This document shows positions 57,248-64,000 of a stretch of 64,000 nucleotides of DNA, piece after piece. The position numbers and the translations under genes were made by a program. The DNA is from Rufibacter sp. DG15C (GTDB lineage Bacteria > Bacteroidota > Bacteroidia > Cytophagales > Hymenobacteraceae). The stretch's first letter is position 1. Each line of letters begins with the position of its first letter. The notes below the pieces were generated by a model. It was given only the letters and a program-made list of their open reading frames with translations. It did no database searches and had not been told where the DNA came from. The stretch lies in NCBI RefSeq assembly GCF_001577755.1, contig NZ_CP010776.1, positions 372,001 through 436,000 of the forward strand, given 5' to 3'.

Positions 57248-60199
57248 ATGCTGAAGAAATATAGCCTCGCGCTGACGGCAGTGGTGATGTGCGCCTGGTG
57301 GGCTTTGTCTGGTTTTGGACCGGCGGGCCGCGGCAACATCAGCCTGCAGGAGCAGCGTTGGGTAGATAGTGTGTACCAATCTCTTACCCCCCAGCAGAAA
57401 CTGGGGCAGTTGTTCATGGTGGCGGCCTACTCCAACAGCGGCCAGACCCATGTGCGCGAAATTGAACAATTGGTGAGCCAATATGGGATTGGCGGCGTCA
57501 TGTTCATGCAGGGAGGACCGGTGCGCCAAGCCAAACTCACCAACAAATACCAAAGCCTGGCCAAAGTACCCTTGCTGGTGGCTATGGACGCCGAGTGGGG
57601 CCTGGACATGCGCCTAGATAGCAGCATGCACTTCGCCCGCCAGATGACCCTGGGCGCCCTGCCAGATGACCACTACGTGTACATGATGGGCCGCGAGATT
57701 GCCCTCAAACTAAAACGTCTGGGCATTCATGTCAATTTCTCCCCGGTGATTGACGTCAACAGCAATCCTAAAAACCCCGTGATTGGCATCCGGTCCTTCG
57801 GCGAAAGCAAGGAGCAGGTGACCCAGCGCGGCATTGCCTATATCAAAGGCTTACAGGACCATGGCATTATTGCGGTGGCAAAGCACTTTCCTGGCCACGG
57901 CGACACAGACGCCGACTCGCATTTTGCCTTACCCGTCCTGACCCATGATATGGCCCGCCTCACCGAGGTGGAGTTGTACCCCTTCAGACGCTCTTTTGAC
58001 GCTGGCGTGATGGGCGTGATGGTGGCGCATTTATACATTCCTAAGCTGGATTCTATTGCCAACCGCGCCGCTACCTTGTCTCCGTACCTGGTGCGCGACT
58101 TGTTAAAAGGCCAGATGCAGTATGACGGGCTGGTGTTCACAGACGCGCTCAACATGAAAGGCGTGACCCGCTACCACAAGCCCGGCGAAGTGGATGCTCT
58201 GGCCTTCATGGCGGGTAATGACGTGCTCTTGTTCTCTGAAGACGTGCCCAAGGCCATGGCCATGATTCAGCAGGCAGTGGAGAACGGGCAGATCACTCAG
58301 CAGGAGATTGAGATTCGGGTGCGTAAAATTTTGCACGCCAAGTACTGGGCCGGCCTGAACCAGTACAAACCCATTGACCTGGAGAACCTATCCAAGGACT
58401 TGAGCGGCCCTGCCAGCATGGTACTGCAACAGCAGTTGTATGAGCAGGCGGTGACGGTGGTGTCTAACAAAGATAACCTGTTACCCTTCAGGGTGCTGGA
58501 CACGGTGCAGTTTGCCTCTGTCTCTATTGGCGAGGGCTTCAACAACCACTTCACGCGTACCTTAGAGAAATATGCGCCTTTCAAGAAATTCTCGGTGAGC
58601 AGCCGCTTTGCCCCAGACAGCGTGTACAGTGCCGTGCGCAAGAACCTGGACAGCGCGGACGTGGTGGTGGTGACCTTGCATGATCTTTCCAACACGCCAA
58701 CCCGCAATTTTGGCTTGGGCACCAACGCCGTCAACTTTGTCAAAGCTTTGCAGAAGGACTCCACCAAGAAGGTGATAGTGGTGGTGATGGGCAATGCCTA
58801 TGGCCTGAGAAGCTTTGAGGACAGTGATTGGCTGGTGTGCGGTTTTGAAGACAATGAAGTGGTGCAGCGCGTGGTGCCGCAGATTCTGTTCGGAGCCCTG
58901 CCCGCCAACGGACGCCTACCGGTGACGGCTTCGCCTAAACTGAAAGCCGGTATGGGTGTTTCTACGCCTGCCTTAAATAGATTAAAATATTCCCTGCCTG
59001 AGAGTGTGGGGATGAACTCCGCTATTCTCAAGCAGATTGACAACATAGCGCTAGAAGCCATTGCCTACGCGGCCACGCCGGGTTGCCAGGTGCTGGTGGT
59101 GAAGGACGGCACGGTGGTGCTGGACAAAGCCTACGGCCATTATACCTATGACAAAACCCAGCCGGTCACCGAGAAAACCATCTTTGACCTCGCCTCTATC
59201 ACCAAGGTAGCCGCCACGTTGCAAGCCGTCATGTTCCTGAAAGACCAGGGCCAATTGAAATTAGACGATAGACTAGTAACATATCTACCTGAATTGAAAG
59301 GCTCTAACAAGGCCAACTTGACCATACGGGATGTGCTGTTGCACCAGTCGGGTTTGCAGGCCTACATTCCTTTCTGGAAGAAGACCTTATTGAACGGCCA
59401 GCCGAATCCCATGTACTATGACTCGGTAAGATCGGAGGCGTACCCGAACATAGTGGCCAACGGCCTGTTTGCCAGCAAACGGCTGGAAGATTCAGTGTGG
59501 ACTTGGATTGTGAAGTCTGAGCTAGTGGGCCAGCGCGTGGGCAATGGCAAGTTTGAGTACCGCTACTCAGACTTGGGCTTGCATTTGATGAAGCGCATTG
59601 CCGAGCGCCTGCTTAACCAGACCATGCCTGATTTCATGGAGCAGAACTTTTATGCCCCGCTGGGCGCGCATAGCCTGACGTTTAACCCATTGCAACGCTT
59701 CTTAAAAGAGCAGATTGCCCCTACCGCTAAGGACAGCACCTTTAGAAAAACGTTGTTACAAGGTACCGTGCATGATGAAGGCGCCGCTATGCTGGGTGGG
59801 GTAGCCGGTCACGCGGGTTTGTTCTCCAATGCCAATGACTTGGCCATTTTATTGCAGATGGACTTGCAGAACGGGAACTACGGTGGTCAGCAGTATTTCA
59901 GGACGCCGGTGGTGACGGAGTTTGCGCAGAGTGGCAGTGATAACAGCCGCCGCGCCATTGGCTGGGACAAGGCAGACCCAGACGGAAACGGCCCTACTTC
60001 AGAGATGGCGCCTAACAGCACCTTCGGGCATACGGGTTTTACTGGTACTGGCGCCTGGATTGACCCAGAGAACAACATCATTTATATCTTCCTCTCTAAC
60101 CGCGTGCATCCAGACGCTGAGAACACAAAACTGTTGAAATACAACATCCGGACGCGTATTCATGACGTGGTCTATCAATCGTTAGAACCTAAACCGTAA
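57248..60199 (+). CDS. GH3 beta-N-acetylglucosaminidase fused to a serine beta-lactamase-like domain
   Basis: 983 residues with a signal peptide (ends near residue 25). Residues about 40-370 form a GH3 domain with 'KHFPGHGDTDADSH' and 'VFTDALNMKGV', characteristic of NagZ-type enzymes, then a GH3 C-terminal domain. Residues about 600-983 are a class C/penicillin-binding-like serine hydrolase: SxxK as 'SITK', YxN as 'YSD', and 'HTGFTGTG' in the KTG position. Both parts act on muropeptides or related glycopeptides in the family. It is probably periplasmic and a cell-wall recycling or hydrolysis enzyme; this fusion is known in Bacteroidetes. Confidence 0.93.
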   Translation: MLKKYSLALTAVVMCAWWALSGFGPAGRGNISLQEQRWVDSVYQSLTPQQKLGQLFMVAAYSNSGQTHVREIEQLVSQYGIGGVMFMQGGPVRQAKLTNKYQSLAKVPLLVAMDAEWGLDMRLDSSMHFARQMTLGALPDDHYVYMMGREIALKLKRLGIHVNFSPVIDVNSNPKNPVIGIRSFGESKEQVTQRGIAYIKGLQDHGIIAVAKHFPGHGDTDADSHFALPVLTHDMARLTEVELYPFRRSFDAGVMGVMVAHLYIPKLDSIANRAATLSPYLVRDLLKGQMQYDGLVFTDALNMKGVTRYHKPGEVDALAFMAGNDVLLFSEDVPKAMAMIQQAVENGQITQQEIEIRVRKILHAKYWAGLNQYKPIDLENLSKDLSGPASMVLQQQLYEQAVTVVSNKDNLLPFRVLDTVQFASVSIGEGFNNHFTRTLEKYAPFKKFSVSSRFAPDSVYSAVRKNLDSADVVVVTLHDLSNTPTRNFGLGTNAVNFVKALQKDSTKKVIVVVMGNAYGLRSFEDSDWLVCGFEDNEVVQRVVPQILFGALPANGRLPVTASPKLKAGMGVSTPALNRLKYSLPESVGMNSAILKQIDNIALEAIAYAATPGCQVLVVKDGTVVLDKAYGHYTYDKTQPVTEKTIFDLASITKVAATLQAVMFLKDQGQLKLDDRLVTYLPELKGSNKANLTIRDVLLHQSGLQAYIPFWKKTLLNGQPNPMYYDSVRSEAYPNIVANGLFASKRLEDSVWTWIVKSELVGQRVGNGKFEYRYSDLGLHLMKRIAERLLNQTMPDFMEQNFYAPLGAHSLTFNPLQRFLKEQIAPTAKDSTFRKTLLQGTVHDEGAAMLGGVAGHAGLFSNANDLAILLQMDLQNGNYGGQQYFRTPVVTEFAQSGSDNSRRAIGWDKADPDGNGPTSEMAPNSTFGHTGFTGTGAWIDPENNIIYIFLSNRVHPDAENTKLLKYNIRTRIHDVVYQSLEPKP

Positions 60200-60242
60200 T
60201 CAGCTATACCTAGATTGGGGTTTTATTTATAGAAACAGCATT

Positions 60243-60275
60243 AAAAAGGAGAACCTTATTAGGTCCTCCTTTTTA
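60243..60275 (+). terminator. Terminator of the GH3 fusion gene
   Basis: Stem AAAAAGGAG...AACCT pairing with AGGT...CCTCCTTTTT (small bulge), followed by AATTTG. Confidence 0.75.
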
Positions 60276-60535
60276 ATTTGTGGGCTGAGGTAGAACCTCA
60301 GCCGAACAATAAATTGTAACAGTACTTCAGAAGAAAAGCGACAACCAAACCCAAGGCAGTGCATGCTATGGCAATGACCTAATGTTTTAGTTTAATTTTC
60401 AGGAAAGGCATAAGAATCAGGGTAGAAGCTTAGAGTTTTAGGAGATGATGAAGATACGTGAATTTTCTTTGCCCCTTTCTCTGAGTAAACCATCAGATTT
60501 TATCAATTACATAGCAGCATACATCCACATTCCCT

Positions 60536-60543
60536 TACTTTTG
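60536..60543 (+). promoter_or_regulatory. Candidate -7 promoter element for bshA
   Basis: TACTTTTG fits TAnnTTTG. It lies 182 bp before the bshA ATG, giving a long leader if used. Confidence 0.4.
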
Positions 60544-60725
60544 TTTCAACGGTGGTGCTTGCTGGTCTCTCTGGCAAATGCCACGTATACTGGCGGTAGA
60601 GCCTTGTTTTGGAAATTGTTTTACATGAAGTGTTTTGACTGTTTTTTGACAGGAGGCCTTGTTGCACAAGACCACAATGGCATAAGGCAAATAGATATGT
60701 TTATGCAGCCACATAGCAACAACAA

Positions 60726-61865
60726 ATGAAGATAGGAATAGTGTGCTACCCTACGTTTGGTGGTAGCGGAGTAGTCGCCACCGAACTTGGGAAAGCCCTG
60801 GCCCAAAAGGGTCATAAGATACATTTCATCACCTATAGCCAGCCTGCGCGGTTAGAGTTCTTCAACGAGAACCTGTTTTACCACGAGGTGAACATTCCGG
60901 CCTACCCCCTGTTCCAGTATCCGCCGTATGAGTTGGCCCTGGCCAGCAAGATGGTGGACATTGTACAGTATGAAAAGCTAGACGTACTGCACGTGCACTA
61001 TGCTATTCCGCACGCCTCAGCGGCGTACATGGCCAAGCAGATCCTCAAAACTAAAGGCATACAGATACCGGTCATCACCACCTTACATGGTACGGACATC
61101 ACGCTGGTAGGAAAAGACGCCTCCTATGAGCCGGTAGTGACCTTCAGCATCAACCAGTCAGACGCCGTGACCTCTGTATCTGAGGACTTGAAGACGGAAA
61201 CCTACAAACACTTCCCCATCACCAAGGACATTGTGGTGATTCCCAACTTCGTGAACATTGAGCGGTTCCAGAAGCAGCGGAAAGATCACTTTAAGGCGGC
61301 CATCGCGCCGTTTGGCGAGAAACTGCTGGTACACACGTCCAACTTCAGGGGCGTGAAACGCATTGGGGACATCATCAAAATCTTCTCTAAAGTACGCCAA
61401 GTGATCCCTAGTAAACTGCTTTTGGTAGGTGATGGCCCCGAGCGCCCAAAAATGGAGAACCTGTGCCGCAAACTGGGCATCTGCCAGGACGTGCGCTTTC
61501 TAGGCAAGCTGGAGGCCGTAGAAGAATTACTTTCCGTAGCCGATGTCTTCTTGATGCCTTCTGAGAAAGAGAGCTTTGGACTAGCCGCCTTAGAGGCCAT
61601 GGCCTGTGAAGTGCCCGTGATTTCTTCCAACGCGGGCGGTTTGCCAGAGTTGAATATTCATGGCGTAACGGGTTTTGTAAGCAAAGTAGGCGACGTGAAA
61701 GACATGGTCAAAAACACGCTCTTCTTGTTACAAGATGACCAACTGCCCACCTTCAAAGCCAATGCGCTGGCCAGAGCCAAAGAGTTTGAGATCAGCAAGA
61801 TTGTACCCATGTACGAGGAGGTCTACCAGCAGGCCATACAAGAAGTAATAGGAACCAACGTTTAA
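60726..61865 (+). CDS. bshA: N-acetyl-alpha-D-glucosaminyl L-malate synthase BshA (bacillithiol)
   Basis: 379-residue GT4 glycosyltransferase. The N-terminus 'MKIGIVCYPTFGGSGVVATELGKALAQKGHKIHFITYSQPARL' is diagnostic of BshA, and 'TTLHGTDITLVGKDASYEPVVTFSINQSDAVTSVS' and the GT4 donor site 'PSEKESFGLAALEAMACEVPVISSNAGGLPE' agree. It makes GlcNAc-malate, the first step in bacillithiol synthesis. Bacillithiol is known in several Bacteroidetes. The other bsh genes are not in this window. Confidence 0.94.
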   Translation: MKIGIVCYPTFGGSGVVATELGKALAQKGHKIHFITYSQPARLEFFNENLFYHEVNIPAYPLFQYPPYELALASKMVDIVQYEKLDVLHVHYAIPHASAAYMAKQILKTKGIQIPVITTLHGTDITLVGKDASYEPVVTFSINQSDAVTSVSEDLKTETYKHFPITKDIVVIPNFVNIERFQKQRKDHFKAAIAPFGEKLLVHTSNFRGVKRIGDIIKIFSKVRQVIPSKLLLVGDGPERPKMENLCRKLGICQDVRFLGKLEAVEELLSVADVFLMPSEKESFGLAALEAMACEVPVISSNAGGLPELNIHGVTGFVSKVGDVKDMVKNTLFLLQDDQLPTFKANALARAKEFEISKIVPMYEEVYQQAIQEVIGTNV

Positions 61866-61876
61866 GGTAAAGCAGT

Positions 61877-61914
61877 CGTTTTTGGCCTGTTTTAGAGAAA
61901 ATAGACCAAAAACG
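61877..61914. repeat. P38 palindrome after bshA
   Basis: 38-bp copy with intact arms and a drifted centre (AGAG). It begins 11 bp after the bshA stop. Confidence 0.88.
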
Positions 61915-61975
61915 AGTATCTTATGCAACTGAAGGGCTACACACGCTTCTATTTCAACTTCTTAGTTTTCAAGCA

Positions 61976-62356
61976 ATGGAAAACTTTAAAATAGGTCAAT
62001 ACTTAGGCATCATTGCCGTGGTGCAATTTGTGGTGACGCTGGGCCTCGGCGTTTTTTCTGAGGCGGGAGACATGGGCGTGGCCTGGCTGTATCCCTTGGA
62101 TTACCTGCTGGTGGCGGTGTTCCTCAATTACGTGTACGGTTTGCTCTTACAGCTTTTCACGCCCAAACTGCCCGGCGGTGGCTTCTGGCTTCTGTGGCTG
62201 ATTCTGGGCACCGGCTTGATGCTGGCCAATGAGCTGTTCATCCAGGGCGCCACGCAGATGCTGCATGTTATCCTCTTGGCAGCCGCAGCATTAAACGCCC
62301 TCTATTTCTACAAAGACCTGGGCAGAAAGAAGCCGGCATTTACCAAGTCCTCTTAA
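61976..62356 (+). CDS. Small four-helix membrane protein, unknown function
   Basis: 126 residues with four predicted membrane helices (about 10-28, 35-55, 70-88 and 94-112) and a basic C-terminal tail (GRKKPAFTKSS). I do not recognise the family. It lies between bshA and a NUDIX gene, with a P38 copy on each side, and is probably its own transcription unit. Confidence 0.75.
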   Translation: MENFKIGQYLGIIAVVQFVVTLGLGVFSEAGDMGVAWLYPLDYLLVAVFLNYVYGLLLQLFTPKLPGGGFWLLWLILGTGLMLANELFIQGATQMLHVILLAAAALNALYFYKDLGRKKPAFTKSS

Positions 62357-62359
62357 ATT

Positions 62360-62397
62360 CGTTTTTGGCTTATTATTGATAAATCAGGTCAAAAGTG
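62360..62397. repeat. P38 palindrome after the small membrane protein gene
   Basis: 38-bp copy, left arm CGTTTTTGGCTTA, degenerate centre (TGAT), right arm CAGGTCAAAAGTG. It begins 3 bp after the stop codon. Confidence 0.78.
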
Positions 62398-62431
62398 CTT
62401 TACAACTTATAATTCATTAAACTTCTTTCCC

Positions 62432-63001
62432 TTGAAGCCAGAACATTCTTTAGAAAACCCTTGGACGACGTTAGAGTCAACACATATATATAATAACCCT
62501 TGGATTAGTGTCAGAGAGGATAAAGTACTCAATCCAAATGGAGGAAAAGGCATTTATGGCATCGTCACAATGCGTAATAAAGCCATTGGAATTATTCCGA
62601 TTGATGAGAATGGCAATACTTGGCTTGTTGGTCAATATAGATACGCATTAAATGAGTACTCTTGGGAGATTCCTATGGGGGGCGGTCCAATTGAACTGGA
62701 CGTATTGGAATCTGCGCAACGCGAACTTAAGGAAGAAACTGGCTTAACCGCCATGACTTGGACTAGAATTGGCAGGGTACATACCTCTAATTCGGTAACT
62801 GACGAAGAGGGCTTTATCTTTATTGCTGAAAACTTAACAATTGGAGAACCTGACTTTGAAGAAACTGAGGACCTCAAAATTTGGATTCTTCCCCTTCGTG
62901 AAGCGATAGAAATGGTGATGAACGAGGAAATTACTGATGTCATTTCGGTGGCGGGTTTGCTTAAGGCGGAACGCGTTTTGGCAGCCCGGCAAAACAAATA
63001 A
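62432..63001 (+). CDS. NUDIX hydrolase
   Basis: 189 residues from a TTG start (no in-frame ATG fits: LKPEHSLENPW). The NUDIX box is a variant: 'GGGPIELDVLESAQRELKEETGL' keeps the RELKEETG half, but the GX5E half is two residues shorter than usual. Such variants occur in ADP-ribose/ADP-sugar pyrophosphatase-like enzymes, and the metal site looks intact. Substrate unknown. The coding sequence is noticeably more AT-rich than adjacent genes. Confidence 0.88.
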   Translation: MKPEHSLENPWTTLESTHIYNNPWISVREDKVLNPNGGKGIYGIVTMRNKAIGIIPIDENGNTWLVGQYRYALNEYSWEIPMGGGPIELDVLESAQRELKEETGLTAMTWTRIGRVHTSNSVTDEEGFIFIAENLTIGEPDFEETEDLKIWILPLREAIEMVMNEEITDVISVAGLLKAERVLAARQNK

Positions 63002-63040
63002 TTTACTTGGTTTAGCACTAATTCTGAGAACGGGCTGTTT

Positions 63041-63078
63041 CGTTTTCGACCTGATTCCTAGAAAACAGGCCAAAAACG
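63041..63078. repeat. P38 palindrome after the NUDIX gene
   Basis: 38-bp copy, left arm CGTTTTCGACCTG, centre CTAG, right arm CAGGCCAAAAACG. Confidence 0.88.
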
Positions 63079-63119
63079 GCCGATGGAAACAGAGTGCGTG
63101 GTAAGTTTTAAATTATTTG

Positions 63120-63127
63120 TAATTTTG
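63120..63127 (+). promoter_or_regulatory. Candidate -7 promoter element for plsC-like gene
   Basis: TAATTTTG fits TAnnTTTG, 5 bp before the ATG at 63133, implying an almost leaderless transcript. Confidence 0.4.
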
Positions 63128-63132
63128 AAAAG

Positions 63133-63927
63133 ATGAACTGGCTAAAGAAAACCGGAAAGAAAGCTTACTCTGTGTGGTGTACCACATGGTTTGTGCTGCC
63201 ATTTATCACGTCCTATCCGCTTTTCAGGCTGTTTGTCTCCAAGCCGCAGTGGTACCGCCACGGCCATACCTTGAACCGTCTCTGGTCAAAAGTGCAGCTG
63301 CGTATGTACCTAATGCCCGTTAAAGTACGCGGTCAGGAGTTCCTGGACCCAAAGCAGAACTACGTTTTTGCGCCCAACCATAGTTCGTTCATTGACATTC
63401 CCATGCTGTTGGCGGCCATTCCGGGCTTCCTCAACTTTGTGGGCAAGAAGTCTTTGACCAAGGTGCCGCTGTGGGGCCTGATCTATGACCGGCTGTACAT
63501 ATCAGTAGACAGGAAAAGCGCCGTGAGCAGCGCCAAAGCCTACATCTCAAGCAAGAAAAGTTTGGAGGCGGGCCGCAGCGTGGTGATCTTCCCGGAGGGG
63601 ACCATCTCTGAGGAAGCGGGCAAGGAGTTGCTGCCGTTTAAGGACGGACCGTTTAAATTAGCCATTGAGAAGCAGGTGCCGCTGGTGCCCATTTCCATGC
63701 CATACAATCATCTCTTTCTGCCAGACGTGAAGGGGAAACTGATCATCCGGTACCATCGTCTGGAGATGACCATTCACAGACCTATCCCTACCGAGGGCCT
63801 GACGCTGCAAGATGTAGAATTTTTGAAGCAGCAGACCTTTTCCATTATTCAAGAAGCATTACACGCCAAGAACCATGAGTACCAATATAGAGACACTCCG
63901 TCAGTTAGCGCACTTAGCCCGGCTTGA
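63133..63927 (+). CDS. 1-acyl-sn-glycerol-3-phosphate acyltransferase (PlsC family)
   Basis: 264 residues. The HX4D catalytic motif is 'APNHSSFIDIPML', the 'FPEGTIS' motif binds the phosphate, and an N-terminal hydrophobic segment (about 14-36) anchors it. It makes phosphatidic acid from lysophosphatidate in phospholipid synthesis. The gene's 3' end overlaps the gatC start by 53 bp in another frame, suggesting co-translation. Confidence 0.92.
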   Translation: MNWLKKTGKKAYSVWCTTWFVLPFITSYPLFRLFVSKPQWYRHGHTLNRLWSKVQLRMYLMPVKVRGQEFLDPKQNYVFAPNHSSFIDIPMLLAAIPGFLNFVGKKSLTKVPLWGLIYDRLYISVDRKSAVSSAKAYISSKKSLEAGRSVVIFPEGTISEEAGKELLPFKDGPFKLAIEKQVPLVPISMPYNHLFLPDVKGKLIIRYHRLEMTIHRPIPTEGLTLQDVEFLKQQTFSIIQEALHAKNHEYQYRDTPSVSALSPA

Positions 63928-64000
63928 GTTTGATGAGACCAAAGAGCAGGAAATGCTCAAAGGTTTAAATGAGATCCTGGACTGGGTAGACCAACTGCGC
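63875..64000 (+). CDS. gatC: Asp/Glu-tRNA amidotransferase subunit C, N-terminal fragment
   Basis: 42 codons from ATG 63875 run off the right edge. 'MSTNIETLRQLAHLARLEFD' and then 'ETKEQEMLKGLNEILDWVDQLR' match the GatC N-terminus ('la.LArLef.e.E...ml..ln.il.wv.ql'). GatC stabilises the GatAB amidotransferase that makes Gln-tRNA or Asn-tRNA. It begins 53 bp inside the plsC-like gene. Confidence 0.85.
   Translation, partial: MSTNIETLRQLAHLARLEFDETKEQEMLKGLNEILDWVDQLR

Larger units (their letters stand above)
60200..60725. other. Intergenic region upstream of bshA
   Basis: 526 bp containing a terminator (60243-60275) and a -7 promoter match (60536-60543). An open frame at 60445-60729 overlaps that promoter and the bshA start and is not gene-like. 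The rest shows nothing supportable. Confidence 0.55.

Noticed and set aside
60445-60729. 94-residue open frame upstream of bshA
   Set aside because: It overlaps a promoter match and the bshA start, has no family resemblance and poor composition.
565-63078. P38 as CRISPR repeats or as ordinary terminators only
   Set aside because: There is no regular spacing or spacer set. Many copies lack a T-tract, and copies occur within genes and operons.
565-63078. P38 as terminal inverted repeats of an insertion sequence
   Set aside because: Copies stand singly with no transposase between pairs and no target duplications that I can see.

Overview
The window looks like chromosomal backbone of a Bacteroidetes bacterium (order Cytophagales, most likely family Hymenobacteraceae, Rufibacter/Nibribacter/Pontibacter-like). 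The evidence is a PorP/SprF-type T9SS protein, a large secreted nuclease with a C-terminal T9SS sorting domain, DUF4835 and OstA-like proteins, a two-domain DAHP synthase/chorismate mutase, bacillithiol synthesis (BshA), the Bacteroidetes RpoZ/BamD/CoaBC/RecN gene cluster, and several TAnnTTTG promoter motifs. Gene density is high and most genes are housekeeping. I see no rRNA, tRNA, CRISPR array, prophage or intact insertion sequence.

Layout. 1-6.3 kb: YihY fragment, thioesterase, MltG, threonylcarbamoyl-AMP synthase, a stand-alone receiver protein, a lipid A-type acyltransferase and a flavin monooxygenase. 6.3-14.9 kb: WbqC, ClpC, an acyl-CoA carboxylase beta subunit, an M42 peptidase, a GNAT acetyltransferase, a BtuF-like protein with no signal peptide and a DUF4142 lipoprotein. 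15.3-18.8 kb: shikimate operon (DAHP synthase/chorismate mutase, aroB, aroA), divergent from proline dehydrogenase. 20-26.5 kb: a Thr-rich lipoprotein, an ECF sigma factor followed by a membrane protein joining an anti-sigma-like segment to an HtrA-type protease, a glycine-rich stress protein, TonB and a C-terminal processing protease. 26.5-34.2 kb: Cys/Met PLP enzyme, PorP/SprF, gamma-glutamyltransferase and the T9SS nuclease. 34.5-43 kb: two unrecognised proteins, LysS, two YtxH proteins, a Kazal lipoprotein, a cupin, FabI and RecN. 43-48.2 kb: envelope/cofactor cluster (OstA-like, BamD, RpoZ, CoaC, CoaB, DUF4835, a small Sm-like candidate). 48.4-64 kb: TilS, a DUF4279-like protein, malate dehydrogenase, NfeD plus an SPFH protein, MutL with two rhomboids, a GH3/beta-lactamase fusion, BshA, a small membrane protein, NUDIX, PlsC and the start of GatC.

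The most striking feature is a 38-bp palindrome, called P38 here, found about 30 times in 64 kb (roughly one per 2 kb). The left arm is CGTTTTTGGCCTG, the right arm is its reverse complement, and the 12-bp centre is TTTTC, TG or CA, GAAAA. Twenty-eight copies are exactly 38 bp even when the interior is degenerate. Most lie a few bases from a stop codon, often fused to a Rho-independent terminator. Copies also lie inside the reading frames of aroA and tilS, supply the apparent start of aroB, and fill gaps inside operons, so the family is not simply a set of terminators. I do not recognise it as a described element. A second anomaly is a perfect 21-bp inverted repeat inside coaC, in a cluster where coaBC is split into two overlapping frames.
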